A stretch of 64,000 bases of DNA from Symbiodinium microadriaticum (GCA_001939145.1 LSRX01000327.1:475764-539763); one strand, 5' to 3'; counted from the first letter of the stretch, positions 46,901-58,921 are shown. Numbers and translations are program-made. The notes: generated by a model from the letters alone, not told the origin.

Positions 46901-49900
46901 TGGGCTCTCTGGGCTTATTAAGGCTACTCGAACCCTCAACTCCAGACCTGCAGTGCCCCGAGCCTCTCCCGTGGCATCCGAGGCAAGAGAGGATCTTCCG
47001 ACCCCTCGGCATGGACGACACTGGGTCCCACGGTCTCCCCAAAAATGGGTTTGCAAGAAAGGGTTTGCAGAGTTCGAGATTAAGGGCCTGTAGCTTCTTG
47101 CTCACAAAGGATAAGGGGTTTGAGGCACTCCCCGGCTTATGGGACAGACTAAGGCGCAGGCGTTAAGCCTTAGGGGCTGGAGGACCCGCCTTATCATTAT
47201 GTGAGACCTGTTGTCATGGATTCCAGGTTTTCTGTGCCGGACGACAAGCTTCACCGCTTGGCGGCATGCCGCTGGGCTTGTTGTGAATTTGGGCGAGCGG
47301 GAGCAAACCTACCTTCCTTCCTCAAGAAAACATCTCTGAGCTGTGCGAGTCGACATAGTATAAAAAGTCCTGGCATTGCAGCCATGGACCGAGGCTACGG
47401 CAACGCGAGCACCTGGGGGAGGCTCTACGGAGACGTCGCCGGAAGGCCACGGCCACACCCAGTACAGTGAGAGAGGCTTCCGAATCTGAGGTTACGAGAT
47501 CTCGGAACGCCAGGTTGCTCAGGCTTGGACAAGGAGGATGGTGGAGGCATAATCGCAAAGTTAGCGAAAGACCCGCCAAATGCACATAAAGTCCTGCCTC
47601 GGCAGCAGCAACAGAAGTACTCTCCGGTAGGCCTACAACACGGCTACGCCACGGTGCCACTGGTAAAGGGGGGGAGCATGACACGACGGCCCTGTTTGCA
47701 CAGCCAACCCTTTTGATAGGGATGCCATGGTTGAGGCTTACAGAGAATCAAACCGGGGTCAGCCAGAGGTGGTCGCCGAAAGATTCGGAGCACGAACACC
47801 GGAGACGTCATGTTGAGTTCTCGCAGCATGCCCTGCATGGACCCTCACCCTACATCTGATAAGAGGAGCTTTCCTTGAGAGAACCAGCAACCTCGCCCCG
47901 TAGTTCCAGCTTGAAAATCCAAATCTCCAGAGCCCGTCCTTAGACGCACATCCTGCCCAGAGCCTGTGGGACTGACCCGAAACAACCTAAGCCCGATGCA
48001 GGCGCACAGGAATGCATTGCACCCTTCCGAATCGGGGCTCTTGCGAACGGCCCATACACACTTTCATGCGCCCACTTTCATGCATGTTGTGCATGTGTTT
48101 TTGGCATACTACGCCCACAAAAATCTGTGTAAAGAGACATGTAGATGGGATGCCTAGGCACCAAACTTGTTAAATTGCACGAAAGCCGGTGAGCCCGTGC
48201 TCGGCAGTGATGCAAAGCTGCCTTCCGCCCGCCTACTGCCAGGACGCCGCTTGTCTCCCGGTCCGGTCTGATTCGACTGGACGGTGACCGTCCAGACACT
48301 CGCCACTTCAGAATTTTGTGCCGGGTTCATAGGGTTTGGGGCTTATGGATTCTGATTGGCAGAGTCTGGGTTCAGAAGATTGCCTTGAGGTTTAGGGTTT
48401 AGGGTAACTGCTGGTAGAAAAGCTCCTCGCCAAGGAGGACAGCGCCTGGCGCCAGGGCCAGGAATGCAAAGTGCAGTCTGGTGGGGGCATCATGGGGCAC
48501 CTGCAGGCCGGGAAGGGTGATTTTAGTACATCTCCTCGGGCTCTCGAGTTTCGCGATGACCGATTTTGCCATAAGGGTGCTGCATGCATGCAGCAAGCCT
48601 TGTGATGTTTGCCTTTGTTTGTAAACCTTCTGCTGGGAGGCCTACTACGAGATCATGCTCCAAAGCCCAAAACCTTACTGAAACCCTTAAATTTCCCTAC
48701 AGCCAAATAAATGGCTTGCCCTTGCCAAGCGGGAGACAAGAATAGCCTTGGCCGAAAGCCCTTAGAAGGACTTGAGATGCACAAGGAACCCGCTTGCTAC
48801 TGTAGCCATGGAGAGAGACGGATAGCGCGACGAAAAGCTAGGTGACTATGGAGGGCTTGATGGGCATGCGCACCCAACATTCAGGGTGGTTTGGTCAGCA
48901 CCGTGGCCGACACCATCCGCTTCGTGCGAATGTTGGCCCCTTGGCTGTGCATGATGGCCTGCTGTTTCACGTACCCCTTAGGGGTTGCTGTAGGCAAGAT
49001 AGGTTCCACGACACAACTTGTAGATGCGAAACAGCCTGATTCTTCTGAACCACATCCCCGGTCGCGTAGACCTCGCTACAGATCGTCGTATGTTTGAGAG
49101 GTCCACCGTGGCGTGTCTGGCGACGGACGCAGGATCCTGGCAGAGGACACTTGGACTGGCAGTGCATGTGCGACCACTTCAGCAGCAGGTGTGGTGACAT
49201 TCGCAGAGGTCATCGTGTTCCGAGGCTGCTGTTGTCATGGAGCCGTCTAAACTTTCAAGTTGTGAGGTGCGTGAAATCCTGCCTGTGACGGTAGTGCGGT
49301 GCGGAAAACATAGCGTCGCACCGAGCTTGCGAGGAAACAATCGCAGCGCTAGAGTCCGCGCGCCAAGACAGTGGCCTGGCAAACGAGGACTTCGCCTACC
49401 CCGCAACAAAGCTCCTGGCACCCAGACTTTGCGGTGTCCGAAGCCCTTGAACCCTCTAGCTTAGTAGCTGATTTGGTCGCCCTAACCCTTTCCGGGTTGA
49501 TATAGCAATCTTAGCAATAGAAAACCGAGGTGAACCTTTTAACTGAGCAGGGACGGAGACCGTCCGTGCTAAACCCTAAACCCTCCCTTAAACGCGGGAT
49601 CCCAAAAACGAGCTCTAAACAAGACAGGTCTCAATAGGCAAAGCGCGGCCAGAAGAGAACCGTGTTTCTTGCAGGAGAAGCAGTGCCTGCTAGGGGCGCT
49701 AGCGGGCTTCAGCGGCCACGAGTTCGGCTGGGGTGGGGCGGCGTGCACCTACTGGTCGGTCTGGGGCTCAGACATGCTTTCAGAGATGCTTAGGATTTTT
49801 AGGGCTCCAGCGAACTCCTTCCGTCACCCTTCCTTTGCATTGCTGCGTGCTGCTGCGTTCGCTGAAGCAAGCCCGAAGCCGCTTGACCCTGAGACCCAAG

Positions 49901-50028
49901 CCACGAGACCAACCACAACTAGCGCTGCTTCTCCGCAGGTCGATCGAAAAGAGAACAATGCCATCGTCTGGTTTACACAGCACATAGACATGCCAGAGTG
50001 GGAGGACCCAGGATTGAAACGCAGATGA
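43959..50028 (+). CDS. Beta-lactamase-related serine hydrolase, about 14 exons; nucleophile Ser replaced by Cys
   Basis: Exons by continuity: 43959-44315, 44629-44721, 45749-about 45800, 46080-46174, 46284-46343, 46418-46524, 46983-47024, 47227-47267, 47394-about 47445, about 48443-48485, 48885-48935, 49101-49157, 49675-49758, 49939-50028 (TGA). About 415 residues, normal for the class C beta-lactamase/esterase (EstB-like) family. Landmarks in order: IPGCASVVLKMGEVV, the SxxK position reading FCVTK, MLLVEDGLVRLEDPVAKFLP, LTHTSGLSYGSG, YGFSTDVLGRVVEI, RIFRPLGMDDTGFSVP, SGGGGLVSTVADTIRFVRM, EFGWGGAACTYW and VDRKENNAIVWFTQHID. The catalytic Ser is TGC (Cys) at 44298-44300, while Lys and the YGFS Tyr are kept. 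Most introns are GC-AG or GT-AG with AG before G. The join of exons 3 and 4 is unresolved and may hide a microexon. The substrate is unknown. Confidence 0.85.
46804..46913. mobile_element. Foldback/MITE-like element, family C, inside an intron of the hydrolase gene
   Basis: The left arm starts CCCAGAGAGCCC and contains TTAATTAAGGAATATACCTT. The right arm contains AAGGTATATTCCTTAATTA and ends GGGCTCTCTGGG. Pairing covers about 42 bp per arm with a short loop, the strongest hairpin in the window. It lies wholly in the 46525-46982 intron. Confidence 0.9.
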
Positions 50029-50029
50029 T

Positions 50030-50580
50030 AACGAGTTGTGGAAGGTTCCACGTAGACTGACTCCCACTGCACTCGGGTAGGGTTGTACGGTGTGCGGCAT
50101 CCACGTTCGGCTCTGAAGCCCTCAACTCGAAACCTGACTCAAAGTTCTGCCCCTTCGCCCTGGAGGACCAGTCGGTGGTAAGCAAGGAGGACACCCATGC
50201 GTGTTGGGGGGTGCTATGTTTGCTAAGCTAATGGGGCGACTGTATGCAGCGCCGCGGCTGCACTGAGGCACATGAGCCGAGCAGTTGTTCGCCACAGTAC
50301 ATGGCGGTGACGATACTGCTGCCAGTGCTGCCGATGGCGAGGATGAGGATGGTGACCGTAAAGTACTAAAGTGATAAATGTTACGAATAGTGTCAGAATT
50401 TCCATGCATTTGTTATTATTGCAGCTGTTGCTGAACTGAAGAGGATGGCGAGGACGAATAGGCTTACACTGCGTTGTTACTGCTACCACCACCACGAGTA
50501 GTACTGCTCCTGCGCTACATCTCCTTCTACTGCTCTTGCTCCTGCTGTGCTCTTTTTGCAAACATGTGCATAACAGTGAT
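50030..50580. other. Spacer between the hydrolase gene and the next exon-like fragment
   Basis: Contains irregular GAT/GGT and CTG-like trinucleotide stretches (50330-50360, 50500-50545). No exon or RNA gene could be supported. Confidence 0.5.
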
Positions 50581-50608
50581 GTTTGAATCCCTACAAGGGC
50601 TCCCCAGA

Positions 50609-50702
50609 ACAGAAGACTCTGAGGCCGACAGCCTTACACATCTTGTGTGGCGATGGTCAGGAGGCTGACATCTGGACGGTGCTGAAGAATGGCCGAAGAC
50701 TC
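50609..50702 (+). CDS. Exon-like fragment resembling an ankyrin-repeat start
   Basis: The frame reads RPTALHILCGDGQEADIWTV, then LKNGRRL, and ends CTCAG|GCATGG, a GC donor of the type used by the gene upstream. The pattern TALHI-x2-GDG-x3-DI-x2-VL-x-NG resembles one ankyrin repeat (TPLHxAxxxGxxxxVxxLLxxGA), but one repeat is weak evidence. No further repeats were identified nearby. Confidence 0.35.
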
Positions 50703-51617
50703 AGGCATGGCCCAAGAAGCTTCTGGTTGAATGGGTTTCTTACGGCTCGAGGGTTCGAGGGCCTTTAGAGCAACAGAGGTTCTCCACAAACCTGAAAGAA
50801 AGCCTGCAAAGCCCGCAGGCCTGGAGATACAACCAGCTGCGGGACAGCTAAGGTGTAAAGGGTCTTGGTGTTGAAGTGCGGAGGAAATGCTTTCTAGAGC
50901 CGGTGTCCTGAAGACTCCAACATGCCTCAACTGTTTGAGGGGTATTCTTGAAATGATAGGCTTGCGAAAGAGACCATCACGAAAGAAGGGATCTACGGTG
51001 ATATACGGGTTGCTACATCCCCAACCCAAGCCGGAACCCTCTCTAAAATCGCTGCCCTCTGCCTCGGCCCCTCTTGCAGGTCAAGGTGCCTCAAAAGCCC
51101 AAGCAAGTTGAGCAGCGGGTCCTCCATGGCCTGCGCTTTGAGGACTTCGGGGCCTTCTTAGGGGTTCGGCAGCGTGGGGCTCGGTTTTGTTTTGGAGCAG
51201 CTCAGCGTGTCCGGCCTCAAGGTTTCGCTTTTGCTGCTTGTGAAAAGGTCGTTGAGTCTCAGGCTTTGCAGTAGAACCTTAGGCGAGCGTCAAGCGAGGC
51301 CTCATCTCGCGGCTGCAGGCTTCCCTCTCTTGGCGCAACAATCCATCCTGCAGAGCATCCTTGAACTTCACAAAGGGGGGTAAGGCTAGCTGGTAGGCAG
51401 CGCTAGCGGCTCCAGACAGCAGAACACTTAGACTGGCTCCAAATGGCGACAGCAATCCGGGACCTGAACATCCCAAAGCCGAAGTCAGGAGACAGAAGTG
51501 TTTTCCACTGTGCTCCTCGGCTGGTGTGTGCATCTGCGTGCGTTAGCATCAGTCCCAGGGGTACAGATGATGAAATGTTCGTGCTTCGCGGAGGGCAGAA
51601 AGACGAAGCAATTCTGA

Positions 51618-51929
51618 ATGCTGAAGCTTCCTCAGAGGCATCGGCCATTCATCGATCTCTTGAATGTGCTTCCGAGGCTGCAGGTGCAGATGCAGCCGCG
51701 GATGACAGGGCACCAGGACAAGCGGCTGTGCATGGAACAGGCCCAGCTGTCCACTGAGTCCTCGAAGAGGTTAGTCAAAGAGGCAGCCACTCTCCCCTGC
51801 GAGCAGCACGACATTGTACAGGATTGCGCATGTGCTGCCTTCCTCAACGCCCACCGCACAACCTTCCTGCCTTTTGACCTGTGCTCCATGAGCCAGGATT
51901 GCCCTCTGGGGCTTCTGTTAATGCGCTAA
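51618..51929 (+). CDS. Exon-like fragment, unknown protein
   Basis: A 103-codon frame of normal composition (FIDLLNVLPRLQVQMQPRM, then DKRLCMEQAQLSTESSKRLV, then AFLNAHRTTFLPFDLCSM) ending at TAA. An overlapping frame at 51443-51757 is also open, and I judge it less protein-like. The family is not recognised. Confidence 0.3.
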   Translation: MLKLPQRHRPFIDLLNVLPRLQVQMQPRMTGHQDKRLCMEQAQLSTESSKRLVKEAATLPCEQHDIVQDCACAAFLNAHRTTFLPFDLCSMSQDCPLGLLLMR

Positions 51930-52329
51930 TGACGCTAACGCATCTGCTCGTTTCTCAATCTTCGAGAGGCATTGCCGGATGCTGGCAAAAAAACATCGCT
52001 TTCAGCTGCCATAACCCGCCGTATTGCTGTTCAGCAGCTCCACAAACCCTCAGCCCGTTGAGAGGTGACATCAACACCCCAGAGTGAGATGAGAGGTTCA
52101 ACCGGGAAGCCGCCAAGAGGTTCAGAAAAATAGGGCAAATGTAAGGCCAGGGACTTCAACCCCTTGACCTTGTAAAGACATCTTTTTTTTACTATTTGCG
52201 CGAGGATTCAGGGACAAGCTTCCTAAACCCTTTGGATGGCCAGGCTTCGCTACAGCACAGGCGGAATCTCTCATGAAGCCTTAACTTAAGGTTGGCTTAG
52301 ATCCAGAAAGAGCCTGTGACAAGGGAGTG

Positions 52330-53450
52330 CCTAAACCCTAAACCCTAAGAACCCTAAACCCTAAACCCCAAGGGAGTGGGAGCTGACTCATCCCTCGACC
52401 CTACACATCATCAAAGAGCCGAGGTCCCTCCAGCAGGTGGTTCTGCCAAGCGATGTCGTGGGGGAGTCGTGGTCGAATGCAGAGGCCCCCCAAATCTAGA
52501 GTTCATGGAGGCACCGGGTTTGGCAAAGCATCAAAAAAGAGAGTCGCTTACCCACTGCCTGCTGCGAGCACCGGGCTTCATTGGCAAAGCCAGTAAAAAA
52601 AAAAGAAAGTAACCTTTGTCTACGGGTGGTCGGCCCGACTGGGACATGGCACATTCATCACCCCCCTATAGTATTCAGTTGCTTCACGCCACAGACCGCA
52701 TCCGTTCGGATGAACTGTCACGTCTCCTCCCCACGTTTTCAGGCCTAAATCCCAGACCGTGGATTGGAAATCTTGCAAACCCGGACCCCCCTGCATTCCC
52801 TCGCTGCTCAAACCCGGGCTGCACCAAATCCCAACCCTGGTTGTGAAGCCCCAACAGCCTGGATTGTCCGCGTGTGAGCCCCGAAACCCAACAGCTTCAT
52901 ATCCGGAGCCATGAACCCAAAACCCAGGAGCCCGGCATCTCAAACCTGCAGCTTTGAATCTTTGCTGAACCACATGTAAGATAAAGGCCTGCAGCCTTGT
53001 AGAACGATTATTCGCAACCCAAGCCTGCATTCGGACTCACTAACCCGGATCCAAGATGCTGTTGCTAGAACCCCTTAGACTCCCCCAAGGACTTTAGGAC
53101 TCTTTCTGGGAACCACGTCGACTCTCCTCCGTTCTAGTTCAATGCTAGTAGGGTTGAAAGCGAGGTCGCTACCGGGGGTTTAAAGACCCTACGAGACGTT
53201 CACCCCAAGCCCCAAACCAAGTACCCAAAAAGCACAACTCCCAAATCATCAAGTCCCAAACTCGAAAACCACCGATCTAAATCCCTATAGCCCCAAAACC
53301 GCAAAAGCTTCTTGGAGCCCGCATGAGGCGCGAGCCCGGTTCGCAGAGTCCAACGAGCTCGGCGGTTTTCTGGAAGGCCGCAGATTGGGTTCTTTGCTCT
53401 CCTGGCGTTTAGGGTTTAGGATTTAGGGGTTTAGGGTTTAGGGTTTCACT
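52330..53450. other. Spacer with telomere-like tracts at both ends
   Basis: 52333-52372 carries CCCTAAA repeats and 53408-53446 carries TTTAGGG repeats, so the two tracts face each other. The sequence between is degenerate and no exon could be supported. Confidence 0.55.
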
Positions 53451-53589
53451 ACTAGTAGTGTTAAAGTGCTGAGCAGCATGCCAGACGTCCAGACTTCAGG
53501 ATTGGGACTCGCATGTCTCAAGGTTTTTTTGCTGCTCAAAGCCAACAAATGCGAAGGCTTGTAATTGGGTCCGTCTGGTTATTTGATTG

Positions 53590-53637
53590 TGTGTCTGTAT
53601 GTATGTATGTATGTATGTATGTATGTATGTATGTATG
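53590..53637. repeat. (TATG)n microsatellite
   Basis: About ten perfect TATG units. Confidence 0.95.
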
Positions 53638-53909
53638 GTACATGCGCAAGCGTCGCGATATTTGAGAATACATCCGCAACTAGGGGAGAGTGCGTAACCA
53701 GTCGTAGAAGGGAGGCATAAGGCGGGGTTACACATCCCTTCATTCAGAAAATCGATCGAATTGTAAGATGGTTCCTCAATCAAGACTACTGACTACATGA
53801 TATACCAGGATGAGAGGGGTGTTGGAGGTAGGTTTTATGTTGTGATAGGTTTGGTGTTGGGGGACTCAGGGTTGAGATCATCAGAATAGGAGCTTGAGCC
53901 AGCTGCGAA

Positions 53910-54272
53910 GTGTTTCCTATAGACTCCACTGAAGGCATCGCCTGTTGGCAAGGTCACTGCCCTTTCACTTTCGCATGTCTCCTCAAGCTGCTTTGCCGCA
54001 CGAACCGGCCCATGAATTGGGTCAGGCTATCTCACATGCCTCCAACTGGAGTCCTTCTTCAGCAAGGGCGCCGGGTGGCCAAGTTGCTGCTTGATTCTAT
54101 GGCGCTGAGATTCAGGCTGGACTCAAGGGGTGCGGTTGAAGCTGATTTGATTTCTTTTGGAACTTCAGGGGGCCAGACCTTTGGACGGTACATGGTTGCC
54201 AGGTTGGCATCACAAGGGTTTCGAGAAGCACGGGAAGGCGGCACCGAACTGGGAAAACTCTTCTTTCGGTAG
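53910..54272 (+). CDS. Exon-like ORF, unknown protein
   Basis: 120 codons with normal composition (GHCPFTFACLLKLLCRTNRP, then VAKLLLDSMALRFRLDSRGA, then GQTFGRYMVARLASQGFREA) and a TAG stop. No domain is recognised. It may be an exon or a chance frame in a GC-balanced stretch. Confidence 0.3.
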   Translation: MFPIDSTEGIACWQGHCPFTFACLLKLLCRTNRPMNWVRLSHMPPTGVLLQQGRRVAKLLLDSMALRFRLDSRGAVEADLISFGTSGGQTFGRYMVARLASQGFREAREGGTELGKLFFR

Positions 54273-55624
54273 AGCGATGCGGGGCTTTAAGGCTTTTGCA
54301 TGCCTTCGGGAGATGATTTAGCAGACCTTATGAAAGATGGCAAGTCCACGGACTTCTTCAGACGAAGCCCCGAAACCTGTATAATGCTGCAACGGTAGTT
54401 GCGGAACAACCTCAAACAGTTTCCACAAGAGCTCATGAAAGCCTGAACCATCGGCGCTGAGGTGTTGACGATGCCATGGCCACAGGATTGCTTCTGGGTT
54501 CACCAGCCATGGCATAGGGCGGGGTTCTGCCTAGAGGCACAATCGAGTCAGTGAAGGACTGCGCTTTTGTTACGGGTTTTGGTGTTTCTGCGTTGGGATT
54601 TCAGTCTGCTGACGTGATGGTACACGGGAGAAGCTCGACAATTCAACGAAGACATGGAAACTGAGCCTGTGAAAGGGAACCATCTACGGCTGGACAGTTT
54701 ACCAGATTGCAAGCTGCCTAGACCCTAAACTTTACACTTCGGGAAGACCAGCTTATTATATGGCTCCTTTCATGTATTCGGCAAGGCCAGCACTTGCTGA
54801 CCCCCTGCGACATGAAGCTGAGAATCAGAGCCGATTGACGCCCGATATTCTTCTACTTGGTTTCCACCCAAGGTGCGCATCTCTGGTTCAGCTTTTCATT
54901 TCAGTGGATGCCATAAGTCAGAAAAATCCCCGGGCCTGGAGGAGTGGAGAACCGGCATCGACAATGTTGACGACGAGAGGCCATGGCGTGTTGCACGTTC
55001 TCCCTTTCTCCCACGGCTGGGTCTCCTGGTCCGGATCGTCCCCCTGTTTGTTGGGCGTATCAGGGTTACCAGGGTTCTGGAGCTTAGGTTCCGCACTCCG
55101 ACATCGTGGCAGGAGGGAGATGGGGCATGAAGAATCAGAGGAGAACTTGAGCACCCCATGCTCTGTGAAAAGTTGCCGCGAGGTATCTCCTGGGTCTGGT
55201 CGGTGCTGTCCATGGCTTGGAGCGCTACGCCATCGGGCGAGCCCGTGCCGGGGTGCCTAGATGAGGATGGAGCAGACCGTGAGGATAGAAGGTCGTCAGT
55301 CTATGCCTGCTCTTTGCGCTCCTGCTGCACGCATCATTTCCTGGAGGTGGCGCGGAATGACAGAATGACAAAAAAGTCTGCCTTCAGACTTCAGCGGATG
55401 GCATAACCTGGCCATCTTGGCACTACTTTTTAGCCGATTGCACAATGCACGAAGTAGTGCACCAGCTTGTGATCTAAACGCCGAGGTCCCTCTGCTTTGA
55501 TTTGTGATATACTCTCGCAGTCAAACTCCTTCCTGGAGTGTCCGAACTTCGGGAGTCGAAACAGTACGCCGGGATCCTTCACCCTATACACCCTAAGCCC
55601 CCTTGCACCGACCCAACCTGCACA

Positions 55625-56085
55625 CGCACGCACACACACACACACACACATACATACATACAAACTAGCATGTCATACACCAAACGCACAAAAAAAAGCG
55701 CTGCCCCCTTCGAGCTGTCGAGGTCTTGGACTTGCCCTCCATCCGCGTCGCCTGGAGAGCCACGTCCCCCAGCCATGGATTGCTGGAATGCCTCGGACCG
55801 ATACATGGCCATGGGACCCTAAGGCCGAACAATATCTAAACTGTTCATCCCGAAGCCCCCGTAGCAAAAACGAAAGAGAAAGCAGCATACATACATACGT
55901 ACGTACATACATGCATGCAGGCATACAGAGATATAGACATAGATGGATGGATGGATAGACAGGTAGATAGGTAGATAGATGGATAGATAGGTAGATAGAT
56001 GGATAAATAGATATGTAGATAGGTAGATAGAATGATAGACATGTAAATAGATAGGTACATAGATAGGTAGTTAGATAGATCCGTA
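55625..56085. repeat. CACA, CATA and GATA/GATAGGTA microsatellites
   Basis: CACACA/TACATA at 55625-55660, TACA/TGCA at 55885-55925 and GATA, GATG, GGTA tetranucleotide repeats at 55928-56085. The Tyr/Leu/Ser/Ile minus-strand frames are products of the repeat. Confidence 0.95.
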
Positions 56086-57933
56086 TGTACATGTGCGTGT
56101 ATGCGTGGTAGTTGTCAGCAGCTAGGACATGGGAACGTCAGACCCCAACAGCTTGGGAGTCAACAGGCAGTCTATGCCCGAAACATTAAGCCCCGGCAGC
56201 GGTGTGGATGGTGACAGTTTACGATGACCATATTACGAACTTTGGCTACCGACATGCTGGCAGTCATAGCAAGATTACGACCAACCACTAAGCCAAGATG
56301 TTGATGCTGATGATGGTTTTCCGTGGCCCAGGTAAGTATAGCGGCTCTTGACCCTGCAGTGGAACTGTAAAGCCGTCGGATACCAAGTAAGTTGTCGAGT
56401 CTGAAAGCCTTGGGCATTTTTTGTCGCATGGTTCTCCAGCTTGCAGACTATCTCGGGCCAAGGGCCAAGGAACTCTTTGTCTTTGTTATCCGTCCGCTGA
56501 ACACGTCATGATTCAATCCAAGTGCCCGTCATGGTCACCCTGTTTGGTTCCCTTCATGCCTGTACATAGAGGATCTGGGATCTCCAAGCCCTCGCCCTAA
56601 ATCCCGAAATCTCATGCTGCAGAATAAAAAACGCGGCCAAGGTGCGCTTACCCGTCTTCGGGAGAAGTTCCTGGAATTGGGGTTTGAGCTTAAACATGGA
56701 AAGCCGAAGCCCAATAAACCTAAAGCACAACGGGTGATCTTCAGATGGACTTGGCAGGCAGTGCGTTGAGCAAGCGATGCTCCAGTCTGCACCTGAGCGG
56801 TAGTCTGACCTCTCGCGCAGGCGGAGAATGCGACTTAGTAAGTCGTGTGATGTAAGGAGGTGGGTTTCGGACTTAGCTCAGGGAGTGGACAATCGTACAG
56901 AAGCCAGGCTGCTGATCAGTATTCTTTTGCCCGATGCCTTCTTCCAGTTGCTTGTAGGGCTCAGAGGCGCAGCATCATGTAACAGGGCGCTGTCCCACGT
57001 TTGTTCCTGTCATGCTCGTGCACGAGGCCTTGTCTTTTACCATCACCTCGATGGCATTCACGAGCTTGAGAAATGCATACGGGAAACTTGCAGTACGTAC
57101 CCCCCAAGATGAACATTGCCCAAACCTCGAGATGTTGATAGCGGTGCGTGGTGGGGCAACTTGCAGCAGTGTTTCGCTAAGCACGGTGGGATATATCACG
57201 GCAGCAGCAGCATAGCAGTCGACAGTCCGGCACTCAGACTCCGCTTAGAGCATCTGCACATTCCGCTGCCCTCGCAGCCTTTTGGCTGAAAGTAATTCGA
57301 GCTGCGCGATCGCTGCGCTAAAACCAGGCGAAGAGAGTGCACTCATCGCCACTTGGGCTCTGACAGTCACGATGATTTGCTGTCTAAGCCCTGCGTGACT
57401 CTATATGCTTTGAACATCGGCGATATTCGGTAATCCGAGTGTGAGGTGCTTGACATTCTGTTCTCCACAAGATTTTCGGAAGTGTAGGGTTTAGCTCTTC
57501 GGTGCCAGCTACTCATGTCTTTTATTCCGAGGCTTCGACGAAAACAAGACGACCCACCCTGAGCATCTAAGATATTCCTGCGCAGGCCTGAGAGAGAAGG
57601 TGGAAAGTCGAAGACCCAGGACAGGTTGAAGCTACGCACCCCAACATCGGATTTGCAACACCGCACAGAATGGCACACGGCTCTTAGGAATCTCTGGACC
57701 TTGCTGAGGAAGCACACTCGAACACCACCTCGCGATTCGGAATTCGGACCTCCAAAATGCTCACCCTCAATCCCTGACCTCGACGCCTGTGGCCTTGACC
57801 ATCCCACCCCCAAAGGCGCGACTAATTGGTGCTTGGGAGGAATGACCGCCAAGCAGGTGGGAGTTGCCGAAAGTTTGAGAGCTCACGGGCTCCTTGGTTC
57901 TCAGACAGTTTGAGGCTCCAGGTCCTCCTTTTC

Positions 57934-58009
57934 TGGTTCCTTGTTGGCTACAAAACCCCTACAAGGATTAAACATGATCATGTTTAATCTAGCCCCAACA
58001 GGGAACCAG
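57934..58009. mobile_element. Foldback element family F with a perfect central palindrome
   Basis: The outer arms CTGGTTCCTTGTTGG and CCAACAGGGAACCAG pair. At the centre is a 24-base perfect palindrome made of GATTAAACATGA and its complement. The whole 76-base unit can fold into one hairpin with a small internal bulge. A diverged relative is at about 40960-41012. Confidence 0.75.
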
Positions 58010-58683
58010 TTTTAATGCCACGCGAATCGGGAAAGTGTGCCTTTAACTGTGCCGTCCTTCGGTCCTCTGGCAGGTGACGAACGTTGTGTTTGCAATGCTT
58101 CCATGCCGCGCTCCTTGGCACCTGCAAGTCCTGAAAGAGGAGCTTAGTTCCCCAATATCCAACCTTGAGGTTCTTATAATTTAGTAGTAATCTGCCCTGG
58201 CTTATTGGGGAAGTAAGGGAGGGAATTCCAATCATATCCTCAAGCCCTGGGTTTCTTCTGGGAGCCGCAAACAACTGACAATGCTTCCTTTCCATAAAGG
58301 CATGGTATGATGCGTGCCAGGCGGCTATCCGATTTTGTCGATCGTCAGAACCCGCCTAAACCCCGAACCCCCAGGTTTAACACAGGTCAGGTGCAATTAT
58401 ATAGGGTTAAGGGTTTCTGAGTCTCCAAAGATCCATGTGTGACGGCCTTAGATGGTGCATTCCCTTTCTTCCCACAAGGCTTTGTGTTGCGCTCTTGAGG
58501 AGTTTTGCTACAGACAGTCGCTGCGGCTTCACTACTCAGGGCCCCAACACTTCTTCTGGCATTTGTGGGTTCGTCTAGGCTTCTGCAGTAGGGCTCTACC
58601 ATCACAAGACACCCTGAAGAATGGGATGCCTATTGCTTAATCCCACTCCTAATTTAATCCAATCTCCATCCACCACACTTTAG

Positions 58684-58732
58684 GATGACGTGGACCACGT
58701 GCTGGAGATCATGCGGAACTTCGGCGAGGCTG
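58684..58732 (+). CDS. Exon-like fragment, unknown protein
   Basis: After CACTTTAG, the frame reads DDVDHVLEIMRNFGEAG and ends GGCTG|GTTGGG, so both splice sites are plausible. The peptide is strongly protein-like. No other exon could be linked and no family is assigned. Confidence 0.35.
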
Positions 58733-58884
58733 GTTGGGGACTCACGCGAACCAGAGTTCCCGAATAACGGATCCTTTCTTAGACGCCCTGAAGATCCTCA
58801 ATTGGCATCTTATACAGGGCAGGGGGCTCAGGGTCTTGAGGCTTCGGGACCTTGGGACGAGCATAGGGATTGAAAAATCGTAAT

Positions 58885-58885
58885 A

Positions 58886-58921
<36 letters not shown>

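Noticed and set aside
54760..55260. 166-codon plus-strand frame and overlapping frames
   Set aside because: Four frames on both strands are open here at once and none carries a motif; a GC-rich stretch with few stops is the simpler explanation.
56865..56895. TAGCTCAGGGAG, resembling a tRNA A box
   Set aside because: No B box or T-arm downstream and no cloverleaf could be drawn.
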